Part shown: one piece after another, positions 1-8,044 of the stretch
Layout: each line of letters starts with the position of its first letter
Position numbering within the stretch: position 1 is the first letter of the stretch
DNA from: Thermoleptolyngbya sp046719575
GTDB taxonomy: Bacteria > Cyanobacteriota > Cyanobacteriia > Elainellales > Elainellaceae
Length of the DNA: 26,892 nt
Direction: 5' to 3'
Assembly: GCA_046719575.1 (NCBI GenBank)
Contig: JBDNCP010000053.1
Location: 1 to 26,892, forward strand
The notes under the pieces: generated by a model
What the model was told of the DNA's origin: nothing
The model's database searches: none
Seen by the model: the letters and a program-made list of their open reading frames with translations, nothing else
Program-made: the position numbers and the translations under genes

Positions 1-28
1 CTGGCATCTGACATCTGGCATCTGACAC
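1..28. repeat. 14-bp tandem duplication at window edge
   Basis: Two copies of a 14-base unit beginning CTGGCATCTGAC lie head to tail and differ only at the last base. More copies may precede the window. No gene is seen in 1-177, which otherwise holds only the upstream region of the Uma2 gene. I see no convincing promoter there. Confidence 0.7.
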
Positions 29-177
29 CTAGCACTTAGCCTCGTTCCCTAAACCCTCACAAAAATCATCATTGTTTGGCCCATCGTCTATTGTGAAGCT
101 ATCCCCGCTGCTTTGCCAGCACTCCGCCAAAATTTTGCTCGCTTTCTGCTCTACTTCATTACTCCATCACCCCGCCT

Positions 178-792
178 ATGCAATCTGAACTCCCCGCACC
201 CACGGCGATCGCCCCTAGTTCTCTTACGGTTCACCTGCCGCCCTCGCTGCCCCTGAGCGAGGAGCAGTTTTTTGAGTTTTGCCAGGTCAATCGGGACTTG
301 CGGATCGAACAAAATGCAGATGGAGATTTGGTGATTATGTCGCCCGTCGGTTCTGGCACTGGCAATCGCGAAGCAGGCATCATTGGTCAGCTTTATGTCT
401 GGAATGAGCAAACTGAGCAGGGTTTTGTGTTTAGCTCCAGCGCGGGGTTCAGGCTGTCTACAGGGGCAAAGCGATCGCCCGATGCGGCGTGGATTCGGCT
501 GGATCGGTGGAACGCACTGACCCCAGAACAGCAGGAGCGGTTTGCGCCGATTTGTCCCGATGTGGTGATTGAGCTACGATCGCCCAGCGATAGCCTAGAG
601 ATGCTACAGGCCAAGATGCGCGAATATCAGCAGGAGCCAGGTTTTCAACTCGGCTGGCTGCTCGATCGGGGCGATCGCCGCGCCTATATCTACCGTCCCG
701 ACGAGTCAGTGCAGGTTCTAGAAAACCCAGACTTCCTCAGCGGCGACCCGGTGCTGGCAGGGTTTCGGCTGGACTTGAGCAAGGTCTGGTGA
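178..792 (+). CDS. Uma2 family (DUF820) endonuclease-like protein
   Basis: A 204-residue protein with the size and layout of the Uma2/DUF820 family, a PD-(D/E)XK nuclease-fold family expanded in cyanobacteria. Visible family features are the early E65 in NREAGIIG, SPDAAW (D102), the core strand CPDVVIEL (D128, E132) and KMREY (K146), followed by a WLLD strand and an IYRPD strand. The fold is established for the family. The biological role is unsettled, with mobile or defence-related functions proposed. The ATG at 178 has no clear Shine-Dalgarno, but the family N-terminus (LPLSEEQFFEFC) begins soon after it. The gene converges on the GH15-like gene, with about 90 bases of repeat-bearing spacer between them. 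It is flanked by 17-base near-identical repeats at 157-173 and 841-857. Confidence 0.87.
   Translation: MQSELPAPTAIAPSSLTVHLPPSLPLSEEQFFEFCQVNRDLRIEQNADGDLVIMSPVGSGTGNREAGIIGQLYVWNEQTEQGFVFSSSAGFRLSTGAKRSPDAAWIRLDRWNALTPEQQERFAPICPDVVIELRSPSDSLEMLQAKMREYQQEPGFQLGWLLDRGDRRAYIYRPDESVQVLENPDFLSGDPVLAGFRLDLSKVW
205..212. repeat. HIP1 octamer GCGATCGC (representative copy)
   Basis: This is the first of many copies of the palindrome GCGATCGC in the window, found in most genes and in spacers. HIP1 is a known over-represented octamer of cyanobacterial genomes and here serves as the main taxonomic marker. Only this representative copy is listed. Confidence 0.9.
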
Positions 793-839
793 CGGGTTGA
801 TCTAGCGATCGGTAAAGGAGTGACGAAGTGACGATTATT

Positions 840-871
840 CCATTACTCCAACACCCCAATACTCCAATACC
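840..871. repeat. 16-bp tandem repeat between convergent genes
   Basis: Two 16-base units (CCATTACTCCAACACC and a variant with AATACTCC) are followed by a partial third. They fill the spacer between the convergent Uma2 and GH15-like genes. The same C/A-rich text occurs at 157-173, upstream of Uma2. Confidence 0.65.
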
Positions 872-881
872 CCAACTCACC

Positions 882-3800
882 CTACGCGGCCTGCGATTGC
901 CCCAACTCCGTCAGGAACTTCAGCGCCTTCACCATCGAGTCGGCAACGGCGGTCGGCGGCAGTTCGTAAAACGCTGGCCAGGCTTGACCTTTGCGCTCGT
1001 CGTAGCAGTTTGCGTCTTCGGGGTGCTGTTCGAGCCAGGCAATGCGGACGGCGTGTCCGATGAACACATCCAGCACGATGTATTCCTCGAACTGGAGATC
1101 AGGGTTTCGTTCGGCGATCGCCGCCAGCGCCATCAGCGCCTCCACGTTCACCTGGCGGTATTCGGGAGCCTGAATCTTGTTCAGCAGGTGTTCGACTCGC
1201 AGGGCGAAGTTTGTCTCGCCGGGGGTCATCTCCAGCAGCAGTTCGCTTTCCAGGCGATTGCGCCGATCCAGCTTGTCGCCGATGACCAGTCCTTTGCAGT
1301 GTTGCAACACGCGCCACACGCAGCGATAGAAATCTTTGGGAACTTTGGTTAGAGCGCCTTCCATGCGGCGCTTTTTGGCCCAGCCGCCACTAGCAGGGTC
1401 GCCACCTGCTGTTTCTTCGCCGCTGGGTTCCACCAGTTCGGGGGCCACAGGCACGGCTGCCCACTGGATATTTTGCTGCTGGCGGATGTGTAGCGACTCT
1501 TGCTGAAACAGAATGTCGTTCAGTTGCTCGTATTCTAGCAGCACTTTGTAGAGGCGCGTTTTCACCTCAAACGGGCTAAGCTGCATCAAATGCTCGTAGG
1601 CTTCATCTTGCGTCACATCCAGTTCCCGCGCCAGTTCGCTGGTGATCAGCAGAATCAGATAGCCGACGCGCAGCGTGAGAACGCCTTTGAACAGGTGCGG
1701 ATCGGTCTTGATCAGCATACTCAGGTAGACCAGGATTTCCTGCGTCAGGGGGCGATCGCGCACGTCTTGCCGCACAAACTCGCGGATCTTGTCCATGATT
1801 TCATAGGTGGACATGGGGCTGGTCATCAGCGAATCTTCGCTGTAGGCCTTGCCCACGGCGATTTGCTTTTGCCGCACGAGGATATCTGTCACTGCGTCGG
1901 ACAGGTTCACGTCCACTTTATCCAGCAGACCCGCCGCCTGACGAATGATGCCCCACAGTCGCAGTTGGCTGGCTTTGGAATAGATCTCATCGAGCAAATC
2001 GGCAACCGTGAGCGATCGCCCCGGCCCGCCAAAGCCCGTGTCAAACGCCAGCCCCTCCAGCCGATTTAGCGCCTCCAACACCTCAATCTGCTCGTAGAGG
2101 TTTTCGGAATGGCGCAGGCGCTCTAGCAACGCAGGCACGTCCGTCTCGCGCTCCAAGCGAAACTCTTCGGCGCTGCTGAGCGGCTGGTTGCGGTCGGGGC
2201 GCAGCGTCAGGAAATAGGGCGTGGGCAGGGCATCCTGCACGGGCGAGGTGTCAAACGCAAATTCGTGAATGAAGTCGAATCGCTCGGTGCCCGCTGTCCG
2301 CATAAGTTCCTGCAAGCGACCTAGCGTAACGGGAATGCCGCCGCAGTGGCCGTCGCGCAGTTCGCTAAATAGCTCCAGCAGCGGCTCCTGATCGCGCAGC
2401 ATGTCGTGGGTCAGCAGTAGGGTCATCGTGGGGCGACCCAGCCGATTCCAGTGTCGCCAGATGTAGGCGACCTCAGCGCGAATTTGGGACACCAGAATGT
2501 GATAGTCCAGCGTCAGATAAAACTGCTGCTGGTCGAGAAACGACGGCAAAAACACCATCGTTTCGCCTTTAATTTTGAAAATGCGCGAGGTGGTGAGGCT
2601 CCGCAGGCGGCGGATGGGGCGGCCGCTCAGCCCTAGCTTGTCGTTGCGCCCGATCTGGGTCAGCACGGCGGAAAGCTGTCCCGAAGTTCGCACTTGGACT
2701 GGATCAATCTGGCTGGGGGTCTGGGTGGCCACGCCAAAAGCAGCCAGTTCTGCCTGGAGCGCTTCGTCCTCTGATAAGAGGGAAATTTGCACCAGCGGTC
2801 TAGGATGTTGCCCTAGGCGCAGGTGTTGTCCTAGGGGGTCGAGGTCGCCAGGGGCGATCAGCCCCTCCTGGATCAGCCGACCGAGAATATAAAGGCTCTG
2901 TGCCCAGACCAGCGGCAGGTTTTCGTTGGGCTGGCGAGTCTGGCTGCCAGGGTTTTCGCGCTCAGAGGCGATCGCCTCCTCTGGCACGAAATATAGCTCT
3001 GGTAGCAGCTTCAGCCCGTCCTTTTCGACACGCAGCGCATCCAACTTTTGGCGATAGTCTTCTGCCTGTGCCGCGTCGCCACGAAACAGCGCGTCTAGAT
3101 ACAGATAGGTAAAAAACAGCGGCCACTCGCACTCAATATGCTCAAAGGCCTTCAGTTCCCACGGTTCGTAGTGTAGCCGCGTTGGGTCTTCGATCACGGT
3201 CTGGTGTCCGTCGCGCAAAAACCGCTTGCAGCCGTAGCGGCCCTGGAGCTTGGTGACGACGTTGCTGCGGGTGCGCTCTACTAGGCTCAGGTCTTCTACT
3301 GCAAAGGCGGGATAGCCAATCACGCTTAGCACTGCCGCGTCTACTTCTTTAGAGGCCGACTCGCGAGGCAGCAAGGATTCCAGCGTATTTCGCGCACGGG
3401 CAATTTCGTCGGGCAAGACGTGAATAATCGACGACTGGCTACCGCGTACGCCAAACAGGTCAAGTCCGCTAATCGCCTCCAGCGCCGCTTTTGCCATGCC
3501 GACAGAGCTGGCGTTTAGCTCTGGCTTGCCGTGGTTAATTTTGTTACCCCGCTCCCAGATGCCGTAGTCGGGCGTGCGGTAGGCGCGACCGATGTAATAG
3601 ACCAGGTTTTGGATGAAATTTACCTCGTCTATCGTGAAGATGATTTGCAGCCCGGAAGCCGTCATCTGCGCCAGCATCAGCAGATAGACCGAGGTGGCAT
3701 CGATCTGCAAGTGGCCCCAGCCATCGTCGCTGACGACTGTGTTGGTGGTTGCTAGGTCATATTTGGCGTGGAGCGCGTCGAGGGGATGCTGGGTTTGCTT

Positions 3801-4166
3801 GAATTTTTCGACCTTATGTGCCTGGCGCATCATGGCAAACAGCAGCCCACGCATCAGCTTGACGACGCTCTGCTCTAGCTCATAGCAGCGCCCCCGGTCT
3901 TCGCCGATGCGGCGATAGGCTAGCGCCAGCCCCCACACGCAGAGGATGCTATACACGTTGTCGCGCACCCAGGCATCGGTGTAGTTGCCGTGGGAATTGA
4001 TCGCAGTGCTGGCAGGGAGTAGACCCGTGACGGGATGCTGTCGCGCTAGGATAATCCGCTTCACCTCTTCGTAGTAGCGGTCAAGCTGAGACTGGAGGGT
4101 GCGGAGCGCATCAGACGACGACAGATCCGATAGAGAGGACGCTGGTGAGGACGCTGGTGTGGACAT
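882..4166 (-). CDS. GH15-like / phosphorylase kinase alpha-beta homologue
   Basis: About 1,094 residues from the preferred ATG at 4166; the open frame reaches 4259. The N-terminal half is a glucoamylase-like GH15 domain with YTDAWVRDNVYSI near residue 62 and YEPWELKAFEHIECEWPLFF further on. Both blocks closely recall the conserved start of eukaryotic phosphorylase kinase alpha/beta subunits. The similarity continues into the C-terminal third (EILVYLSMLIKTDPHLF, GALTKVPKDFYRCVWRVLQ, EMTPGE, APEYRQVNVEAL), so this is a full-length relative rather than an isolated hydrolase domain. Cyanobacterial copies are usually annotated as GH15. A role in alpha-glucan or glycogen metabolism or its regulation is plausible but inferred. 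No signal peptide is seen, so it is probably cytoplasmic. The extra 31 residues at 4167-4259 are low-complexity sequence made by an AT-rich repeat, which argues for the downstream start. Confidence 0.85.
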   Translation of the reverse strand: MSTPASSPASSLSDLSSSDALRTLQSQLDRYYEEVKRIILARQHPVTGLLPASTAINSHGNYTDAWVRDNVYSILCVWGLALAYRRIGEDRGRCYELEQSVVKLMRGLLFAMMRQAHKVEKFKQTQHPLDALHAKYDLATTNTVVSDDGWGHLQIDATSVYLLMLAQMTASGLQIIFTIDEVNFIQNLVYYIGRAYRTPDYGIWERGNKINHGKPELNASSVGMAKAALEAISGLDLFGVRGSQSSIIHVLPDEIARARNTLESLLPRESASKEVDAAVLSVIGYPAFAVEDLSLVERTRSNVVTKLQGRYGCKRFLRDGHQTVIEDPTRLHYEPWELKAFEHIECEWPLFFTYLYLDALFRGDAAQAEDYRQKLDALRVEKDGLKLLPELYFVPEEAIASERENPGSQTRQPNENLPLVWAQSLYILGRLIQEGLIAPGDLDPLGQHLRLGQHPRPLVQISLLSEDEALQAELAAFGVATQTPSQIDPVQVRTSGQLSAVLTQIGRNDKLGLSGRPIRRLRSLTTSRIFKIKGETMVFLPSFLDQQQFYLTLDYHILVSQIRAEVAYIWRHWNRLGRPTMTLLLTHDMLRDQEPLLELFSELRDGHCGGIPVTLGRLQELMRTAGTERFDFIHEFAFDTSPVQDALPTPYFLTLRPDRNQPLSSAEEFRLERETDVPALLERLRHSENLYEQIEVLEALNRLEGLAFDTGFGGPGRSLTVADLLDEIYSKASQLRLWGIIRQAAGLLDKVDVNLSDAVTDILVRQKQIAVGKAYSEDSLMTSPMSTYEIMDKIREFVRQDVRDRPLTQEILVYLSMLIKTDPHLFKGVLTLRVGYLILLITSELARELDVTQDEAYEHLMQLSPFEVKTRLYKVLLEYEQLNDILFQQESLHIRQQQNIQWAAVPVAPELVEPSGEETAGGDPASGGWAKKRRMEGALTKVPKDFYRCVWRVLQHCKGLVIGDKLDRRNRLESELLLEMTPGETNFALRVEHLLNKIQAPEYRQVNVEALMALAAIAERNPDLQFEEYIVLDVFIGHAVRIAWLEQHPEDANCYDERKGQAWPAFYELPPTAVADSMVKALKFLTELGQSQAA

Positions 4167-4198
4167 AACCGCTATGGCAGAGTTCAGGTTGCTTGCCG

Positions 4199-4232
4199 CA
4201 TTTATTGCATTATTTATTGCATTTATTATTGA
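4199..4232. repeat. TTTATTGCAT repeat upstream of the GH15-like gene
   Basis: Three near copies of an AT-rich 10-12 base unit (TTTATTGCAT and variants) lie just upstream of the preferred start. In the longer reading frame they would encode an unlikely INAINNAINA-type peptide. They are better read as part of the promoter or leader region. Confidence 0.6.
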
Positions 4233-4259
4233 GCGTTTGTGGAATGTGGATCGCAGCAC

Positions 4260-4561
4260 AGCCAGCAGAAATAGCAGAATGCAATGCTGGAATGGCAGAG
4301 CGGGACGCTGCTTTGCTAAGAATTTTGCTAAAGATTAAGAATTTTGCTAGAGATACGGATTGAGCGGCGATCGCCAAGATTAAGACTAAATCAACATGGG
4401 ACTTGTGTACTCCCATTATTAAGCTTATTGAGCAATGTGCAAGGTTTAGCAGCAGCGCCGAGAAAGAGAATCGCTGCACAGCGCGCTGCACAACGATTTT
4501 GAGAGATTGAGTTGGAGATTGAGTTGAGAGATTGATCGGGGAGATCTCTCTTAAAAACCGC
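4260..4561. other. Intergenic spacer with two short tandem duplications
   Basis: About 300 bases without a credible gene. It holds a 19-base direct duplication at 4317-4354 (unit TAAGAATTTTGCTAAAGAT, one mismatch). It also holds a 12-base duplication at 4503-4526 (GAGATTGAGTTG twice, then a partial third copy) and the palindrome GAGATCTC at 4541-4548. The spacer should contain the promoter of the GH15-like gene, but no clear -35/-10 pair was found. Confidence 0.6.
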
Positions 4562-4771
4562 TTAGTAGCTGTCTTCTCCGGCGATCGCCCCTGCTTCGGC
4601 CGACTCCGCTGGGCTGGTAGAACCGCTCTGGGCGATCGCCGCTTCTCGGATCGCCTGCCAATGGCAGAACAAATCTAAACCGCTGAGGTTGGCATTGAGA
4701 TAGGTCTGAACGGCCTGGTCAAGCTCTTGCGGCGTTTGAGGAACGGGAATCTGGCACACCACGTCTGCCAT
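4562..4771 (-). CDS. Small hypothetical protein, 69 aa
   Basis: A 69-residue protein of unknown function. Support for a real gene is a strong Shine-Dalgarno, AAGGAGG, six bases before the ATG, better than for most genes in this window. The chain starts MADVVCQIPVPQTPQELDQA and appears helical through about residue 50. It ends in an acidic, Ala/Ser-rich tail. It contains two cysteines (C6, C36) but no metal-binding pair or membrane segment. It sits between rlmD (about 150 bases upstream on the same strand) and the GH15-like gene (about 400 bases downstream). The spacing does not prove an operon with either. I do not recognise the family. Confidence 0.68.
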   Translation of the reverse strand: MADVVCQIPVPQTPQELDQAVQTYLNANLSGLDLFCHWQAIREAAIAQSGSTSPAESAEAGAIAGEDSY

Positions 4772-4924
4772 GAAGACCTCCTTGGCTAAGGGCCATAAAA
4801 CGTCAAGACTGTCGAGACTGAGGCGGTGTCTGGGTGTTCAGAAAACCGCCAGAACTGCCTATAGACTTATTGTAGTCAGGGAATCTTGAAATAGTATCAA
4901 AAGATACAGTTTGTGAGACATTAA

Positions 4925-6325
4925 TTACAATTTCTCTAGAAACGCAACACATTCCACATGGGGCGTTTGGGGAAAGAAATCGACGGGCTGGGCGCGGGTG
5001 AGGCGATAGGTTCCGTCGGCACAGAGCCGCCGCAGGTCGCGGGCCAGCGTCGCAGGGTTGCAACTGACGTAGGCAATTCGACGCGGCGATCGGCTGAGCA
5101 GCGTTTCCAGCACTGAGGCATCGCAGCCCTTGCGCGGCGGGTCGAGCAGCACGATGTCGGGCTGTGCATCCAGTTTCGGCAGCAATTCCTCGACTGTGCC
5201 CGCCTGGAATATCGCATTGGAAATGTCGTTTTGATAGGCATTCGTCCAGGCTTGCTGAATCGACTCCGGCTGTAGCTCGATGCCGATCGCCCGTTTGACC
5301 TGCTTGGCCAGCGGCAGGGTGAACGTGCCAATGCCGCAGTAGGCATCCACAAGGAGTTCGTCGCCCTGGAGGTCGAGTTCGGTGGCGATCGCCCCCAGCA
5401 TCGCCTCCGCCTGCTCCGTATTCACCTGAAAAAACGTCGTCGGCTGAATCTGAAACTCCAGCCCTGCAAAGATTTCCCGCACATAGCTGCGCCCCGCAAT
5501 GCAGCGCGTCTCTGGGCCAAAAATCACGTTCGTTTGCGCCGGATTCAGGTTCAGCGCCACGCCTACCAAGTTGGGATAGCGCTGGAGCCACGCTTCCGCC
5601 TGCTCTGCCAGCCCCACCAGCCCCGCCTCAGCGCTCACCAGCGTCAGCAGCATCTCGCCCGTGTGTCGCCCGATTCGCAGCCCCAGATGCCGCAGCTTGC
5701 CCCGATGTAGCTTTTCGTCGTAGATGCTCCAGCCCCGCGTTTGGATGTCTTGCTTCACCTCCGCCAGCAGCGGATTCAGCCGCGCATCCTGAATCGGGCA
5801 CTGGTTCAAATTGACAAGCTGGTGGCTACCCTTTTGGTAATAGCCAGCGCGGACTTGACCAGACTCACCCCGGTCGAGCGGGTAGGTGGCTTTGTTGCGA
5901 TAGCCAAGGGCGAGAGCGGGCGAGGGGGCAAGGGGCAGAATCGGGGAAACTGGGGGATTGGCAAAACCGCCGATGCGCTCCAGGTCTTGGGTGACGAGGT
6001 TTTGCTTGGCGACGAGCTGGGCGGCGTAGTCGAGGTGTTGCCACTGGCAGCCGCCGCACTTGTCGGCCACGATGCAGGCCGGACGAATGCGATCGCCCGA
6101 TGGTTCCAATAACTCATGCAGTTTGCCCTGAGCAAATTGCGGCTTGACGCGCACCAAGCGGGCAATCAGGCGATCGCCCACCGCCGTATCCGGCACAAAC
6201 ACCACGCGCCCACCGACTCGACCCACGCCGTCGCCGCTGTTGCTGAGGCCGGTAATCGTCAGTTTGACCAAATCACCCTGCTGCCAGCGGGGGGTGGTGT
6301 CGGGTTGGGCGATGGAGTCGGGCAT
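4925..6325 (-). CDS. rlmD: 23S rRNA (uracil-C5)-methyltransferase, RlmD/TrmA family
   Basis: A 466-residue SAM-dependent RNA m5U methyltransferase. It has a TRAM RNA-binding domain at about 15-73 and a [4Fe-4S] site formed by C84, C90, C93 (in KCGGC) and C176. The Rossmann methyltransferase domain carries DAYCGIGTF (327-335), LDPPRKG (394-400) and the nucleophile C422 in SCNPATLARDL. It ends with FPQTPHVECV, the usual terminus with the general-base glutamate. Family knowledge gives m5U formation in 23S rRNA (U1939-type or U747-type) or tRNA U54; which site applies here cannot be read from sequence. The gene starts 22 bases after the TPR gene stops, so it is probably cotranscribed with the ATPase/TPR pair. 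No Shine-Dalgarno precedes the ATG. The symbol names the family, and the exact target could differ. Confidence 0.92.
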   Translation of the reverse strand: MPDSIAQPDTTPRWQQGDLVKLTITGLSNSGDGVGRVGGRVVFVPDTAVGDRLIARLVRVKPQFAQGKLHELLEPSGDRIRPACIVADKCGGCQWQHLDYAAQLVAKQNLVTQDLERIGGFANPPVSPILPLAPSPALALGYRNKATYPLDRGESGQVRAGYYQKGSHQLVNLNQCPIQDARLNPLLAEVKQDIQTRGWSIYDEKLHRGKLRHLGLRIGRHTGEMLLTLVSAEAGLVGLAEQAEAWLQRYPNLVGVALNLNPAQTNVIFGPETRCIAGRSYVREIFAGLEFQIQPTTFFQVNTEQAEAMLGAIATELDLQGDELLVDAYCGIGTFTLPLAKQVKRAIGIELQPESIQQAWTNAYQNDISNAIFQAGTVEELLPKLDAQPDIVLLDPPRKGCDASVLETLLSRSPRRIAYVSCNPATLARDLRRLCADGTYRLTRAQPVDFFPQTPHVECVAFLEKL

Positions 6326-6347
6326 GAGGAGGCGAGTTGTACCAGAT

Positions 6348-8039
6348 TTAGTTCGAGGTCGAGGGATGGGACACGGCTTCTGGAGGCGATTGGAGGTGCG
6401 CCAAGCTTCTCTGGACAGCAGTGGTGTCAGGATGGGTGTTGCCTAGTCGCCGCTCCAAAATTTCGAGCGATCGCCGATAGAGCGCTTCTGCCTGCTCGGT
6501 TTGCCCCTGATCCTGATATAGCTTTGCCAAGTTGCGGAGGCTGAAGGCGACTTTGGGATGGTCGTCTCCAAGCTGCTGTCGGCGAATATCGATGGATTGA
6601 CGATAGAGTTTTTCTGCCTCATCATAGCGACCTTGCACCTCATACAGCAGCGCCAGGTTATTAAGACTAGTGGCCACGTCGGGATGATTGTCTCCAAGCT
6701 GCTGTCGGCGGATCGAGAGCGATTGCCGATAGAGCGCTTCGGCTTCGTCATAGCGCTCCTGCACCCGATATAGGGTCGCCAAATTATTCAGGCTGCGGGC
6801 GAGTTCTAGCGGGTTGACCCCTGGCTGCTGGCGAATCTTGAGCGATCGCCGATACAGCGCTTCGGCTTCGTCATAGCGGCCCTGATCCTGGTATAGATCT
6901 GCCAGGTTATTCAAGTGGGTTGCGATGTCAGGATGATCAACCCCGTGGAATCGTTCGCCGATCGCCAGTGATCGCTGATACAGCGCTTCGGCCTCGTCGT
7001 AGCGGCCCTGATCCTGATAGATCAGCGCCAGATTGTTAAGGTCGGTTGCCATCTCTAGATGGCGCGGGCCATACACCTGCTCATCAATGGCGATCGCCCG
7101 TTGACAGAGCGGCTCAGCTTCACAATAGCGGCCCTGATCCTGATAGATCAGCGCCAGATTGTTGAGCGCAGTGGCGACCTCAGGATGGGTCGGCCCCAAA
7201 TGCTGTTCTCGCAATTGCAGTGCCCGCTGAAACAACGGCTCTGCCTCGGTATAGCGACCCTGCTTTTGGTAAATCGTGGCCAGGCGATCGAGGCTGCTGG
7301 CCAAATCTAGCGAATCGGCCTGCCGCAGTTGCCCCAACAATCCCTCAAACTGGGTCGTCAAATTTCGCAAGTCCTTCTGAGCATCGGCGCTAGCCAGCAC
7401 CTCTAGCGCAGGCAGCAGATAAGTCTTTAGCAATTCCAGGTCGCTCATTCCATCCGCCCGCGCCGACCGAAACTGTTGCACCAATTGCAACGCCTGGAAG
7501 CGAGCATCCTGAATGGTCGTGGTTGCCCCGTCCTCTGCGTCAGCAGCATCCGCAGCCTCGCTCCACACCACCTCCGTCAACGCCAGCCGGGGGCTAAACC
7601 AGCTATTCATATCCGGCATGGCGTGGATGGCAGTCTGAAAAAAGCTGGGTGTCATCCACCAGATCTGGCGCAGGGGGAAGCTGGCGTAGCGATCGCGGTG
7701 ATAGTTGAGCAACCGCAGCGCCTCTTCGAGCGGCACTTGGGGACTGAAGGCCCTGGCAAACCCCGTAATCGACACCACCCCCGGCGACAACTGACTGAGG
7801 CGCTCCAGCAGATCAGCCACAGCGACCGATGGCGACTGGTTTGGCCGTAGCTCCAACTCTTGCACCAAAATGCCTCGCGGTTCCAGCGCAGCCCGCACCT
7901 GATTCATCACCGCCTGCCGCGAAAACTCCGAGCTATATTCCACCCGCGCCATTCCCGGCATCTCTCGCCCACCCCACAGCACCAGTCGAGCGCTAATGTC
8001 GGCAATGCTGCCCGTCGATGCGGAAACCGGGTCTGCCAT
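6348..8039 (-). CDS. TPR protein with NTPase-like N-terminal domain
   Basis: A 563-residue protein in two parts. Residues 1-190 form an alpha/beta domain with PGVVSITGF (87-94), LNYHRDRYASFPLRQIWWM (111-129) and the segment around W147. This pattern recalls the second half of bacterial STAND-type AAA ATPases, where an LNxxRD helix, an L-W-L strand and a PDxxSW loop follow Walker B. No Walker A is present. After a helical linker, residues 247-540 hold seven consecutive 42-residue TPRs of kinesin-light-chain type (consensus LNNLALIYQDQGRYDEAE) plus a capping helix. Such TPR stacks bind proteins or peptides. The gene begins five bases after the upstream P-loop ATPase stops, with GGAGG inside the end of that gene, so translation is probably coupled. 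No catalytic effector is visible. The partnership and any sensing role are inferred. Confidence 0.85.
   Translation of the reverse strand: MADPVSASTGSIADISARLVLWGGREMPGMARVEYSSEFSRQAVMNQVRAALEPRGILVQELELRPNQSPSVAVADLLERLSQLSPGVVSITGFARAFSPQVPLEEALRLLNYHRDRYASFPLRQIWWMTPSFFQTAIHAMPDMNSWFSPRLALTEVVWSEAADAADAEDGATTTIQDARFQALQLVQQFRSARADGMSDLELLKTYLLPALEVLASADAQKDLRNLTTQFEGLLGQLRQADSLDLASSLDRLATIYQKQGRYTEAEPLFQRALQLREQHLGPTHPEVATALNNLALIYQDQGRYCEAEPLCQRAIAIDEQVYGPRHLEMATDLNNLALIYQDQGRYDEAEALYQRSLAIGERFHGVDHPDIATHLNNLADLYQDQGRYDEAEALYRRSLKIRQQPGVNPLELARSLNNLATLYRVQERYDEAEALYRQSLSIRRQQLGDNHPDVATSLNNLALLYEVQGRYDEAEKLYRQSIDIRRQQLGDDHPKVAFSLRNLAKLYQDQGQTEQAEALYRRSLEILERRLGNTHPDTTAVQRSLAHLQSPPEAVSHPSTSN
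6420..7301 (-). repeat. Seven 126-bp TPR-coding repeats
   Basis: Seven units of 126 bases encode the TPRs. Neighbouring units share long stretches of near-identical DNA, for example the text for GRYDEAEALYRRS. One unit lacks a residue (PGVNPLEL). The similarity at DNA level suggests recent duplication or gene conversion within the array. Confidence 0.8.
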
Positions 8040-8044
8040 AGGTG

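Noticed and set aside
828..1352. 174-aa open frame (+) opposite the end of the GH15-like gene
   Set aside because: It is antisense to a strongly supported gene whose C-terminal motifs are conserved. Its own text is low complexity at the start.
4210..4491. 93-aa open frame (-) upstream of the GH15-like gene
   Set aside because: It runs through AT-rich repeats, overlaps the GH15-like start region, has no convincing RBS and no recognisable family.
4803..5591. 262-aa open frame (-) overlapping rlmD
   Set aside because: It is in another frame over the catalytic region of rlmD (SCNP, DPPRKG), with Arg/Ala-rich shadow composition.
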